A DNA stretch of 64,000 nt, from the NCBI RefSeq assembly GCF_052857255.1, contig NC_135500.1, positions 48,696,272 through 48,760,271 on the forward strand. Reading direction: 5' to 3'. Under the pieces are notes generated by a model. It was not told the DNA's origin. It saw only the letters and a list, made by a program, of their open reading frames with translations, and ran no database searches. The stretch is from Amblyomma americanum. Lineage: Eukaryota; Arthropoda; Arachnida; Ixodida; Ixodidae. Of the stretch, positions 32,941-43,782 are shown piece after piece. The translations under genes were made by a program, and so were the position numbers. Numbering within the stretch: the first letter of the stretch is position 1; every line of letters begins with the position of its first letter.

Positions 32941-33385
32941 AGGGCCCCCTCTCTCAAGAGTTTTTTCATGAAAAACTGCTCACGTCACCCTCATCTCCAA
33001 GCCATCCAGCCAACCGATTATCTTCTGTGGTGATTCTCGACCTAGCACACATCACACCGCAGATGTACAGCACACACCAAACGCACACCACTAGCATTGC
33101 ACACCAAGTTGCGTTTTCAGAACACTAACGCACCACTGCCGCTGTGCGTACAGAGTCCTTAATAGACATGTTGGTGTCCACAACACACTCACTTGTATGA
33201 TCACATAACACCAACAAGTGCAACAACAACAGCACGATAAATCCCAGAGATACATTAACACCGCAACAACAAACCAACAACACCAAAAAGATACATTCCA
33301 GAGATAGCTAGAGCTGTTTGATTCTCTTCTTGCAAAAGTACGGTTCCTAATACTCTCTGGTACTTCAGTGCGAAGAACAAATTAT

Positions 33386-33712
33386 TTATCCAATGCCAAT
33401 AGCCATTCTTTGAAGCGGTAGGTCGATGGCTGGCGTCTTGCCCAGAGCTACGGGACCAACTGTTCCCTTCGGAACTGTGCTCTGGCACACGTCACATGAG
33501 CGAACAAAGTGCTTAACGTCACTCTGGACACCCGGCCAAAAGAACCCCTCGGTGATCCTAGACACCGTTTTTTGAACATCTTGGTGTCCGGCCATAATGG
33601 CGTCATGTCCTATGCGCAGCACGGCCTCTCGCATATCTCTCGGTAACACCAGCTGTTGGACCCGCCTTCCTGAACTAAATATGCATTCCCTGTGCAGAAG
33701 GCCATTTACCAA
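33386..33712 (-). pseudogene. Integrase zinc region (truncated)
   Basis: The frame reads VNGLLHRECIFSSGRRV, then LRIGHDAIMAGHQDV (the two His), FFWPGVQSDVKHFVRSCDVC (the two Cys region), and stops after PLQRMAIGIG, where the catalytic core should begin. It follows the protease in the same frame across a single TAG (complement 33737-33739). The core, RT and RNase H that would follow are absent: 450 non-coding bases lead to the 3' LTR. Confidence 0.85.
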
Positions 33713-33736
33713 TTGATATTCGAATGACGTCCGACT

Positions 33737-34471
33737 CTACTTTCTTTTCACCTTTTCCCCGACTCTTTCGAAGCAGGTCTTCAGGCTCGGGTCTTCTTTT
33801 TGCCTAATTGCAATTTCGCCCGGTGTTACGCTCAGGCACATCGCAACAGGAGTAGAGGGCGGACGCTGCGCTGCTCGGGCTGTCACTTGAGCTCTTGTCT
33901 CCACTGCCGACGAGAAACTGACTGCACCCGTCTGAGCTGTCGCGGACCTTTCCTTCTTCGGATGTTCTTCAACGTCGAGGATCCTCCACTCTGGATCGGG
34001 GTCTTCGACAGTTCTTTCACCCGTAATGTTTCCCAAGATGAGATCGTAAATGGGTTGGTCTACGCATTTTGCCACTACCTGTCCAGTATAATATGGCGTG
34101 GACACTAGAATCCTTGCTTCAGGAAGGTACCTCACTGTGCTATCTACAAGATTGAAGGCCGACGCTTCCCCTGTAAGATCCTCGTCCTTCACCAGGCTTC
34201 TACGAACCAAGCCTGTGTTGGCTCCGCTGTCTCTAAGCACCAATATAGGACGGTCTCCTATTTGCCCAACCACAACTGGCATTGCGGCTTTCGACTTGGG
34301 TGTTCCACTCACTGCCTCATTTTTCAGCGGCGTTTGCTCTCCTTTCAGCTGTGGAACTTCGGCTGGCGTGACAAGTTCTACCCTTGAGTCGACAACGCAT
34401 GCAGCTCGGTCCTGCGTTCTGTATCGGCACTCATCGAGAGTATGACCCCTCCTCGTAAAACCTTGACACAT
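33737..34471 (-). pseudogene. Retrotransposon aspartic protease
   Basis: A 244-codon frame with a second, incomplete zinc knuckle at its start (CQGFTRRGHTLDEC) and the protease motif VLRDSGANTGLVRRS in the middle; D-S-G-A is the active-site loop. It is followed by LILGNITGE, the strand and Gly typical of the flap side, and by a charged linker DPSLKTCFERVGEKVKRK leading straight towards the integrase zinc region. The protease would cleave gag and pol. The frame is shifted relative to the gag frame before it. Confidence 0.8.
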
Positions 34472-34812
34472 TATCTGTGTTTTTGGGCAGCGCTACTAGT
34501 TCGACACTTAGCTGCACGGTGTCCCACCTTGCCGCAGAGAAAACACCTTACTGGCGCCTTAGATGCACCGCCATATGATCTTGGTTTTGCCGCTCCTGTC
34601 TCTAAGGTCTTTTGGGGTTCCTCGTTTGCCTTACTCAAATTTCTTAACCCTTGAGCCTCGAGTAATTGGTCTGTAGTGTCGGCGAACTCTTCCAGCGAAC
34701 ACAACTTTCTTTCTTTCAGGAATAGCGCCAGCTTTGAGCTGCAACACGCTAAAAGTTGCTCTGTGACCAGCTTGTCACGCACACCTTCAAAACTCTTTTC
34801 TGTGTTTGACAT
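34471..34812 (-). pseudogene. Gag C-terminal part with zinc knuckle
   Basis: EKSFEGVRDKLVTEQLLACC and LALFLKERKLCSLEEFADTTD resemble the SCAN-like second gag domain. CFLCGKVGHRAAKC is a complete CCHC knuckle for RNA packaging. Two stops (TAA and TGA, about 34813-34832) separate it from the preceding gag part in the same frame, at places where Tyr and Trp would be expected (SN-Y-FDR-W). Confidence 0.8.
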
Positions 34813-34830
34813 ATCAATTCACCTGTCAAA

Positions 34831-35121
34831 TTAGTTGGATAGCCTGCAAGAAAACGGCTTAGCGGTTTCCGAATCCTCCGGTTTCTCGGTGCGAAATCTC
34901 TCACGAAAACCCTCTGCCGTAAGCCTTAATCTTTCGAGGAGCGCCTTTTTGACTTTCTCGTAGTCCATGGAATCAGCAGCAGGCATCCTTACAAAAACAT
35001 TCAGCGCTTCACCACCTAAACACATGCTCAATGCCGTGGCCGATTCACTGAGCTCCCAGCCTTGCACCAAAGCTATCCGCTCGAATCGTTGCAGATATGC
35101 ATCCAAATCATCTCTTGTCAT
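34831..35121 (-). pseudogene. Gag central domain
   Basis: Begins RDDLDAYLQRFERIALVQGW, followed by ATALSMCLGGEALNVFVRM and LLERLRLTAEGFRERFR, the start of the SCAN/capsid-like gag domain. A frameshift at about 35110-35121 separates it from the coiled-coil part. The same RDDLD start is seen in the gag fragment at 1612-1994. Confidence 0.8.
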
Positions 35122-35640
35122 CGAAAGGAGCCATCAGCTTTCTTGCACAAACTCTGGCCGCTCTGGCCGGTCTAGGAGATTCTGTACCCGCTGAAGAACG
35201 CTGATCATTGTCCGTGATCTCCTCATATCCTCCCGCGACATACGCCTGTTTCCACAAAATAAACTCCTTCTCCCGTTCTATCCTTCTTTTCTCCTGTTCT
35301 GCCTCGCGGGCTCTTCTAGCTTCTCGCTCTTCTGCCTCGCGAGCTCTTTTCGCCTCGCGCTTTTCTGCCTCGCGAGCTCCTTTCGCCTCGCGCTCTTCTG
35401 CATCACGAGCTCTTTTCTCTTCTCGCTCTTCTGCCTCGCGAGCGTCTGCGTGTGCTTGCGCCCTTTCCTCTCTCTGCCTCTTTCCCTCCTCCTCTAGAGA
35501 TGCATCACCTCTTCCTTGCTTAACCCTAGCTTGAGCGCCAGTTTTAACGTTCTTGCCAAATCCATCCTTTCCTCCGTCGAGAGATCGGAAAGATCCGAGA
35601 CAACGCAAAAAGAAAAAAGGAAATGAATCCTGGCACCGGC
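35108..35640 (-). pseudogene. Gag N-terminal coiled coil
   Basis: About 110 residues of repeated AREAEEREAKR heptad-like units make a long, highly charged coiled coil, then IEREKEFILWKQAYVAGG. The plus-strand open frame of SASRALFASR repeats here is its shadow. The repeated codons invite unequal exchange, and unit number probably varies between copies. Confidence 0.75.
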
Positions 35641-35649
35641 TTGCTACTT

Positions 35650-36514
35650 TGTCGCGGATCCCTCCGGAGAACACTTGGACTGAAAGAAAGGACTAGGCGA
35701 CGAGTGTACCCACACAAACGCACATTTAATACACCCTACATGACACACACACAGTAGAACACAAAACTAACACAACACACAAAGGTTATAAATTAAGACA
35801 ACCCGGGAACACTGCTACCAGCGTCTACTACCAGCGTTCTACTATTCGTGGTCGGCGTTCGTGCTCACGGTTGGTTCGGTGCGGCAGCAGCGTTGTATGG
35901 ATCCCGTAGCCGGCGTCGAGGCGGCGTTCGGTGTGCTTGGGCTGGCGTTGCTAGCGGCGTTCGACGTGCTTGGGCTGGCGTCGCTGCCTGTGTCGTACAA
36001 GGTCCCGGTCCAAGCGCCCGTGGAAGTGATGCCGGTGTTGTTGGCGTTGGGGCACCACCCGGATGGGTGCCAACAGCGCTGGAGACACCCCTGGCCGTAG
36101 TAGGTGGTAGCGTCCTCTGTTGACTCCCCGGAACGGGCTCAGGCACGGCAGGAAGTCCACGATGCGATGTCGTAGAACGTGAGCTCACCGGAGCAGTAGC
36201 CGGCGTCGCTCCTCTTCCAGCCGATGTGTTCCTGACCTGCCGGAGCCTCCGCTTCTCTGCTGTCCCCCCCCCCAGTGCCTCGCTATCACTCGCCTTTTTA
36301 TAGCCTCGGTGTTAGTCCACGTAAGCCGTGTCGTCATCGTCTCTTCTCCACCAATCATCTCTCTCCACCTCACCGAATGCTTCTCCACCAATCATCTCTC
36401 TCCACCTCACCGAATGTTTATTCTTCCTCTTCTTTATTCTTCGGTTAATCCCCGTCGTCTTCTTCACACCTCTTTCCTTTAAAATTTAATTTAGGCTCCT
36501 TAATATATGTGACA
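35650..36514 (-). repeat. 5' LTR of the gag-protease-integrase element
   Basis: On the minus strand starts TGTCACATATATTAAGGAGCC and ends GAGGGATCCGCGACA. Contains a tandem doubling of a 38-bp unit at about 36344-36420 (TTCTCCACCAATCATCTCTC...ACCGAATG), a TATA box at complement 36294-36302, and a GC-rich central block. Confidence 0.88.
36294..36302 (-). promoter_or_regulatory. TATA box in 5' LTR
   Basis: TATAAAAAG on the minus strand, just downstream of the doubled 38-bp units; the likely start-site element for this retrotransposon. Confidence 0.6.
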
Positions 36515-36519
36515 ATGAG
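36515..36519. repeat. Target-site duplication ATGAG (right copy)
   Basis: ATGAG immediately after the LTR end GTGACA at 36514; pairs with 32183-32187. Confidence 0.85.
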
Positions 36520-36798
36520 GCAGCAAAACAGACTTCTGGTGAGCGCATCGTAAAGAGGGGGTATAACACTTAAGAGGAAACACTTAAGAGGAACACGAAA
36601 ACGTTGTTCGATCGCCTGTCGCCTCAGCCCTGTTTATTTAGCTAATTTTTCCTAATTTACCTAGTTTTATTTGAATATTCGAGGACGGCAGCATCTTCAA
36701 AGCGGTACTGTCCCTACGGGAAGAGTACGGCTGCTCCGGCGCCGGCAAGCCTAAAGGGACCACGTCATTCAAAGGAGGCTGGCTCGGAAGAGGCGGCC

Positions 36799-38080
36799 AT
36801 GGCTTCCCAGGCTGTGGAGCGACCAGAACATGGACTCGACCACCGGTCCAGTGAGACCTCATCGCTTAGTGGGGCTGAGTCAACGATCGTGGACGGTGAC
36901 GAGTCAGTGGGCGATATGGCTGACGTGGACAACGAGGGCTTCAAGTTGGTGAGTCATCGCAAGCAACGATCGGTCGGGATCCCAGTAGTGGTTGAGCCTA
37001 CATAAAAGAGGGTTGATTTAAGAGAGAAAAATCCCATCTTACTTTTCGCGGCCATTCAATCACTGCTGGGATCTGCTCCGGTTCGAAGTCGGTTCACCAT
37101 GCATGGGGCTCTTCAGCTGGATGTCTCGACGGAAGAGCAGGTTGACAAGCTCCTGCAGAGCTCTCAGATTTTTGGCATCAAAGTTAACGTGCGGTTGCCC
37201 CATTCCTACATGAAGATCACCTGTGTTATTAAGGGTGTACCAAAGTGGTATTCAGAACGCGACCTACTTGATTATCTGAAACCACAAGGTGTACTGCACG
37301 TGAAACGACTTGTGTGTGCGTCGTGTGGAGTCTCCAGGAAAAGAATGAGCTGCGAAACCTACCAACTCTATCGTGTTGACAGTCGCTCCCTAGTCAGAGC
37401 GCCCCGAAAAAATTGATCTGGGATTCACAAAACACGCAGTTGCAGATTTCACTGAAGCTCCTCCACGGTGTTTTAGATGACAACGGTTTGGGCACGTGGC
37501 CAAAGTTTGCACAAAGGATCGACGCTGTAAGCGGTGCGGAGGCGACCACGACTTTAAAACCTGCAGGGCAGACTTTGCTTGCGCCAATTACGGTGGCGAT
37601 CACCCAGCGAGTTTCGGAGGCTGCCCCTTCCGCGTGAGCGCTCTGCAGCGTCGGATGTCCTTTATTGCTGGTCCGAAAACCCCACCGACTGAGATGCCTG
37701 TCCATGGATTAGACGCGTTCCCAGTATTGGAGTTTGACGTTGCTGCGTTGCCCAACAATGTCCCTAAGAGACCTGAGTCCAGCAAGACGCCAAGGCCCAG
37801 TGCGCGCGAGTCGACTGTTCGACCTCCAGCAAAAAGTGTCCATGTTCTTGAGCGGCCGGATCACAGCCAGGCTCCACGGCAAGGGGGACCCTCATATGCA
37901 CAAGTGACAAAAAAACCAGCTACTGCGGCCAAGAGTGTGTCCCCGTCGGCATCTTTTATCGATGTTGTGAGTGCGTTGCGCAAAATAAGGAGCTCAAAAA
38001 TCAAGGTATGCCTGACCTTCTTCATGTTTTGTTTGGGGCCCTGCGTTCACATGTTTCAGCAATGGCGCCTGGTAACCTGA
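36799..38080 (+). pseudogene. LINE ORF1 (gag-like)
   Basis: An ATG at 36799 begins MASQAVERPEHG and runs into EGFKLVSHRKQRSVGIPVVV before a stop at 37003. After a frame change, STEEQVDKLLQSSQIFGIKV and ITCVIKGVPKWYSERDLLDY (37099-37300) form an RRM-like domain. A further change leads to CFRCQRFGHVAKVC, CKRCGGDHDFKTC and a third, damaged knuckle (CANYGGDHPASFGGC), then a Ser/Pro-rich tail ending YAQVTKK. This is the usual layout of an I/Jockey ORF1, an RNA-binding chaperone. Four or more breaks make it inactive. Confidence 0.8.
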
Positions 38081-38214
38081 AGAACTTCCTACAGCTGGTG
38101 TTTTCTTTTGAGTCCCTAATTTCCACCTTCGCAGCAAACTTCCTTGCGAACTAAAATGGATGGGGCTAAACCTCGTGGATCTCATATGCACCGAAAAGTG
38201 CCGTCTATATTGCA

Positions 38215-39337
38215 GTGGAACTGCGCTGGGATTTTAAGTCGGTTAGCAGAGCTCAAACTATTCTTGAAAGAGACTTGAGTTCCAGTATTGACCCTGTCAG
38301 AAGCTGGCCTGCCAAGCGGGAGACGTTTGACTGAATATGTCGCCCATAAAAACTGCAGCATAAAGTCATTTCCTGCAGGAAGTGCTGCGCTTTACATAAG
38401 AAGAGAAATTCCAGATGTTTCTCTATGCGTTGACGATCTCTGCACGGATGACATTGAGGTAGCGGCTGCAAGAATACAGCTCTGCTCTCGATCCCTTTCT
38501 ATTGCATCCGTGTACGTGTCTCCGCGGAAGAAGGTAGCATTAGATTTGTTTCTACAGAAGCTCTGCGACCGCTGCCCAGCACCTAGAATCATCTGCGGTG
38601 ATTTCAATGCCCATCATGCCGTTTGGGGTGACCGGAACACGGATTCCCGTGGACGCAAACTTCTAGAGGTTACTGACAGTTTGGACCTGTGTGTTGCCAA
38701 TGACGGAAGCCCCACTTTTTTCCGGCCTCCAGCTTCAGCGCCAGCTATAGACCTGACACTGCATTCACCTGACGTCCGCGTGAGTTGGTCAACAGCACCT
38801 GACCGCATGGGAAGTGATCACTGTCCGATTTTTGTGTTTGCTGCCGTCTTTCGTATGCATGCTCCTAAAATTAGCAACGTGGTCAACTGGGACAAGTACA
38901 GAAAGCACCTAGAACGTGTTTCTGGTGATGTTGTTGACAAAATTATTTCTAGTAAGCTAGCAGCAACTACGGCGGTCAAGTTACCTGATCATTTTCCGGC
39001 CTCAGATTTAAAACTCAGGAACCTTTGCGCAGCGAGAAGGACGGAGCGCCAACTCGTGCGGAAGAAAGACGACAGGCAACTGAAGACGACCTTCAATAGG
39101 CTGAATTCTGCTATTGGACGGCACACGAACCAGCTGTACAGGTCGCAATGGGCCTCATTCTTTGCTAGTTTGACTGTGTTCTCACCGATAACGAGAATAT
39201 GGCGAGTTATTGGCAGCCTTGCTGGAGAATCTCGCCCTTCGAAGCCTTTTGAAGCTCTTGCAATATGCAAGAAAAAACCTATTGCGAGCTTGGCAGAGGA
39301 ATTTGCAGACGCACTAGTAGCGCTGATTCTGGAATAG
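38215..39337 (+). pseudogene. LINE ORF2, endonuclease part
   Basis: LQWNCAGILSRLAELK (38210) opens the apurinic-type endonuclease; a TGA at 38276-38278 breaks it. The main 349-codon frame (38288-39337) shows IASVYVSP, IICGDFNAHHAVWG with the catalytic D-F-N, and DRMGSDHCPIFVF with the S-D-H motif, then a linker to the RT. The first Glu motif appears as TLSEAGLPS. The frame shifts before the RT at 39337. Confidence 0.85.
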
Positions 39338-39359
39338 ATATATGTTCACCACCTGCTTC

Positions 39360-41168
39360 CTCCAGGAATATCATGGACGTCCCGTTCACGCTTCGTGAGC
39401 TTCAGACTGCGCTCAGTGGCCTGCGGCGCCGGTGTTCACCAGGTCCCGACGGCATCACCAATCAAATGCTGAATAATCTGCCCTTGCAACTCAGAAAGGA
39501 GCTCCTCAACTTCATCAATCGAGTTTGGGAGACTGGCGATGTTTCTCGTCATGGAAGGTGGCACATGTAGTTCCGGTACTGAAGCCTGGCAAAGACATGA
39601 CAGACCTTGCCTCGTATCACCCAGTGTCATTGACCTCCTGTGTAGCTAAGTTGATGGAGAAGTTGGTAAATGAACGCTTATCATGGTGGCTTGATCACAG
39701 CAAGGCACTGCCATCCTGTATGACAGGATTCCGCCGAGGTCTTAGTGCCCAAGACAGCGTCTTAGACTTGATCAGTCACATTGAACACCAGAGAGCTTTC
39801 GGCCTTTCCACCTTAGCCATTTTTCTTGATGTTGCGAAAGCTTACGACAGCGTGCTTCAGAGCTCAATTCTAAACAGTTTGCAAGGCATGGGCATACAGG
39901 GCCATATGTTAAGATTCATTTACACGCTTATAAGTGATCGCGCGGTTCGTGTACGGTTAGGGAGTACGTTAAACACCGAAAGGGTTCTGTCACGAGGTGT
40001 GCCTCAAGGAAGTGTTCTTTCCCCCACGCTCTTTAACGCCGTAATGGCTGGCCTACCCGTTTCGTTGAAAAAAAGTTGCAGGCAAGTGCGTATGTCACTT
40101 TATGCTGATGACATCTGTATTTGGATTACTGGCTACCAACACAAGCGATTAGCCCTGATAGCTCGACAGGCTATACTTTCGGCACAAGCTTACCTTCAAG
40201 GTGTGGGGTTGTCTCTGTCAGGGGACAAATCCGGCTTTATTCTGTTTCCAGGTGTAGGAAGACGTCAAGCGCGGTTGAAGATAGACCTCGGTCACTCTTG
40301 CATCCGTCAATTCAACCACGCGCGTTTCCTGGGCGTCATTATTGACTCCCGTCTACAGTGGCGAAAAGCTGTAGACGCGATTGTTTCATCTATATCTTCT
40401 CGTCTCAATGTGATCCGTAGAATTGCACGTGAGCAATGGGGAAACCATCCTTCTTCAATGGTCAAACTTCATAAAGCGCTGGTGGTCAGCCGGATAATCT
40501 ATCAATTACCTTTAATTTCCCCCTCGGCATCACAACTTGAGCATCTCGAAGTTGTCCACAGAAAGGGCCTAAGAAGAGCCATTGGAGTTCCCCAGGCCGC
40601 TGCGAATAAGGCAGTACTTCATGAGTCCCTATCGAAACCTCTTAGCCTTATCGCTTCTCAGAGACTATTAATGCATCTTGACCGCTTGGGAGAGACGGTA
40701 GTTGGGCGATCCCTTCTCCAGCGGCTCTGCAAGAGATATGAGTCGAAGGCTTACTTGGCACTCAATACTCTTAGTTCTTTAGGCATTAATGTCCGAAGGC
40801 AAAGGAAACGGTTGAAACCCCCCTGGTCTTTTCCGACCCTCGACTGTAAGGTCACAATTCCCCATGTGAGCGCTAAGCGCAGCTCTCCTTTGGCAGCAAC
40901 GCGTTCGCTTGTACTGGAATACTTGGAAACAGAGTATGCCTGCCATCTTCAAATTTTCACGGATGGTTCTGTGGACAAGGTCAAACAAGCTAGCGCAGCG
41001 GCTTTTTACATTCCTTCTTTGGACTGTAAGTGGTCCGTACGCTGTACTGCTGTTGTATCCTGCACAACGGCTGAAAGTGTTGCTATTGAGGCGGCTTTAC
41101 GGAAGTTAGGGTCTTGTCCGGCTCAACCTGTTGTCATCCTGATTCAAAATCTGCCCTTCAGAGGTTAG
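39360..41168 (+). pseudogene. LINE ORF2, reverse transcriptase and partial RNase H
   Basis: FTLRELQTALSGLRRRCSPG (39375) starts the RT, with one frame overlap at 39525-39570. The long frame 39525-41168 carries LDVAKAYDSV (Asp102), RGVPQGSVLSPTLFN (157-171) and YADD (193-196), so the polymerase core is whole, and a FLGVIIDSRLQWRKAV segment. At about residue 478, LQIFTDGSVDKVKQASAAAF opens an RNase H with its first Asp and TAESVAIEAALRKL gives the Glu. The domain then breaks at 41166 (shift: VVILIQNLPF for VVILTDS). The remaining RNase H and C-terminal CCHC are unreadable. Confidence 0.88.
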
Positions 41169-41799
41169 AGCGCGGATTCCCTACTGACGCCTTGTCTCTA
41201 AGCTCTCTGCGCTTGGTGCAGATTCTGCACAGCAGAGGCTTTACTCTACATTTCCAGTGTACTGCCCAAAGTACAACGCGGAAAGGCATGTGATGTTCGC
41301 TTCCTTCAAGAAGACAGGAACCCGTCACAGCACAGTGCAGGACATTGTCTACCCGAATGGAAACCAGACATGCAGAAAGGAGGCTGCAAGCCTTCTTTTA
41401 ACATTTCTGCAGAACACGGATCTTGTTTTTAAATAGTGACAGCAGGAACGGACTATGGCCTACTGTGATTGAATGTGTGCGTAGATGGTGCCTTCCGGAG
41501 TGGACTACTTTATACTGTGAGTGAATGTGTTTATGGAGTGTAGCACTACAATGGCCTATGTTCTAGTGTGACTGAATATGTGCATAGATGGTGTCTTCAG
41601 GAGTGGACTGTGATGTGAACTGTGTGGTTTGATTGTGTACATAGCTGGTGACTGCGGGAGGGAATGTGTTATTATAAGAGACTGTGCGCTTAGCGGGGTA
41701 GATGCGGCATTGTTAATATCGAAGGGACGCTGCGGTAGAGCAATTGCCGGCAGACAAAGCAAGGCTTACCCACCTGTAGCATTCAACACCTCAACCTCA

Positions 41800-42265
41800 G
41801 GGAGTATAAGTCAGTTGCATCTGAGAGCACAGCACAAGAGAGAGGCATCAGCACTGAAGAGAAAGGTGGAACATCTGTGTCTTCTGATACGACCACAGTA
41901 GCGGCAGCAGGACCGGTAACGTCCAAGGGGGCATCACTGTAGGGCGACAAGTCAAGCTGAGCACGGGCGCAGTCAATAACGGCGTGATATGAGAAGAGGA
42001 AGTCTCAACCAAGGATAACTTCGTGAGAGGAGCGGGCGAGAACGATGAACTCGATTGTGTAGGTAACGTTCCCGATGAGCAGGCGGCTATCAGTCGAATT
42101 TCCTGAGCGCTGGCCGTGCGGAGAGAAACGGGAGGAAGGGGCGTCGTCACTTTTTGAGTCTGCGACAGAGGGGTGCACTGAGAACCGAAACGGCTGCGCC
42201 AGTGTCAACAAGTGCTTCGACGGCTACTCCTTCAACGAAAACGGTAATAATATTGGCAGGCGCCG
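41800..42265 (-). pseudogene. Aspartic protease of gypsy A
   Basis: The minus strand reads FVEGVAVEALVDTGAAVSVL with the D-T-G-A active site at complement 42195-42206, followed after a frameshift by YTIEFIVLARSSHEVILG and, beyond a stop, DFLFSYHAVIDCARAQLDL, the flap and second-strand motifs of gypsy proteases. It continues to DATDLY at 41810, where the LINE insertion begins. The natural continuation is found on the far side of both insertions at 36566 and 32187. Confidence 0.8.
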
Positions 42266-42299
42266 AAACAGGTCTTGAGTGAGCCGCTGGTGACGCAGT

Positions 42300-43480
42300 T
42301 CTTGCCTCCGGAACTGCGGTGGTTAGTTTTCCGCGTGGACGGCGGGTTGGCGACGGAGCATTGGAGAGCGGGAACGACGGCCAGGAGACGGCGAGCGGTG
42401 GGAGCGGGGATGGTAACTAGGAGAAGAAGAATCCGGAAGCGGCAAGTGTGACGCAGGCGAGGACGACGGCGGAAGGTATTATTAGTTTTCCGCGTGGACG
42501 GCGGGTTGGCGACGGAGCATTGGAGAACGGGAACGACGGCCAGGAGACGGCGAGCGGTGGGAGCGGGGATGGTAACTAGGAGAAGAAGAATCCGGAAGCG
42601 GCAAGTGTGACGCAGGCGAGGACGACGGCGGAAGGTCGTACGTCGGCTCACGCCTATAATCGTAGGGATGGTGGTCACGACTGCGACACAAACGAGTCAC
42701 GTGACCAGCGACGCCACAGGCGTAGCGAATAGGGTGGTTGTTTTGTGTGCGCCAGGGGTTGAGTGGCTGCGGCTGTGATCAGGGACGGGCAACCGGACGG
42801 TTTGATGGGGTTGCAGGTCGCCGGGGTTCTAACTGCCGGGTAGGTGGCCTGTAGATAGGGGCAGCAGGTGAGGGCCGCGACCGGACCAAGGCATCGGCGT
42901 ACGTCAGAGGAGCCGTGATGAGGGGTGGCTGAGAAGGAGGTGGCAGGACTTCAGCGACCTGCTCCTCGATAACACGCTCTAGGTTGGGAGTGAGCGACGG
43001 CGCAGGCGTAGGCGGGCAGGTAGACAAAGATAGCTGGCGTGCGACTTTTTCAAGTACAAACTGCTGGATGCTCTGGAGGAGCGACTGTGGCCCAGAGCAC
43101 CGTCCCCTGGAAGAGCCAAGCTGCAAAGTGCGGCCTCCTGAAAGCCTGCACGCCGGGTAGAAAGGCGCTGTTTGCGCCGCTCATCGAAGCTTTGGCAGTA
43201 GCCGATGACACCGGAGACAGTCTGGGGATCTTTGACGACGAGCATCTGGAAGGCATCATCCTCAATGCCTTTCATAATGTGTCTGGTCTTGTCGGCCTCG
43301 CTCATAGAAGGGTTGAAACGCTTGCAGAGGTCGACGACATCTTCTATATAACTGGTGAAGTTTTCACCGGTTTGCTGGGCCCGACTTCGCAAGCGTTGCT
43401 CGGCGCTATGCTTTCGCACTGCGGGACGGCCAAAGACTTCTGTCCGACTGGTTTTAAGAGATGCCCAGCTTGAGATGTCA
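42300..43480 (-). pseudogene. Gag of gypsy A
   Basis: On the minus strand: a QRLRSRAQQTGENFTSYIED region (about 43390) with LCKRFNPSMSEADKTRHIMK and MLVVKDPQTV, typical of tick-type gypsy gag capsid; a proline-rich part with AEVLPPPSQP (about 42950); a knuckle remnant RYACGVAGHVTRLC (about 42700) that has lost its first Cys; and the duplicated Ser/Pro/Arg-rich tail. The pieces lie in at least three frames. Confidence 0.8.
42323..42640 (-). repeat. 159-bp in-frame tandem duplication in gag
   Basis: Two adjoining copies (42323-42481 and 42482-42640) are almost identical; the visible difference is GAGAGCGGG versus GAGAACGGG. 159 bases are 53 codons, so both copies code for the same Ser/Pro/Arg-rich peptide (PPSSSPASHLPLPDSSSPSY and onward) in the gag frame. 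The left copy is separated from the right by a single stop (TAA at the junction). Confidence 0.85.
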
Positions 43481-43763
43481 GCCTCATGGTTTCGAAACCA
43501 GAGATTGGCTACGTCGCTCAGATAAAAGATAACGTGGTGAGCTTGACGCTATCGTCCCACTTGTATGCGATTACGCGTTCATAGGAGGCCAACTAATCCT
43601 CCACATCCGTGTCATTTGTGCCGCTGAAAATGGTCGGGTCACGCTGCCGCGCGGCGCCGGAGCAGAAGACAGCCGACGGAAGCGGTGAAGCGGCTTGGGT
43701 GACGGTCTCAGGCATTGCAGAGGTGGTAGGCAATGCGCGGGTGCGAAGCTCCAGGGCGAAGGA

Positions 43764-43781
43764 TCGTTGGCACCTCCACCA
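43764..43781 (-). other. Primer-binding site of gypsy A
   Basis: TGGTGGAGGTGCCAACGA on the minus strand directly after the 5' LTR remnant (…GTTCTTATTAAAAG). Confidence 0.5.
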
Positions 43782-43782
43782 C

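Larger units (their letters stand above)
32188..36514 (-). mobile_element. LTR retrotransposon with deleted pol, gag-protease-integrase
   Basis: Two LTRs in the same orientation (complement 35650-36514 and 32188-32940) enclose 2.7 kb that codes, on the minus strand, for a coiled-coil gag, zinc knuckles, an aspartic protease and the zinc region of an integrase. LTR ends are TGTCACATA...GACA and an exact ATGAG duplication lies outside both. The element sits within the coding sequence of gypsy A. The integrase core, RT and RNase H are gone, so it is non-autonomous; protease and integrase are adjacent in the same frame with no RT between them. Confidence 0.9.
36567..41799 (+). mobile_element. I-like LINE inserted in gypsy A
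   Basis: Holds a 5' leader, ORF1 with zinc knuckles, ORF2 with endonuclease, RT and a truncated RNase H, and a 3' tail with a diverged repeat of about 100 bases (TGAATGTGTGCGTAGATGGTG-like units near 41470, 41520, 41570). The outer sequences are gypsy A on both sides; AGGGGGTATAA at 36556-36566 and AGGGAGTATAA at 41799-41809 may be a one-mismatch target duplication. A 15-base direct repeat (CACTTAAGAGGAAAC) opens the leader. Confidence 0.75.

Noticed and set aside
35208..35534. 108-codon plus frame of SASRALFASR repeats
   Set aside because: Antisense of the gag coiled coil of a minus-strand retrotransposon.
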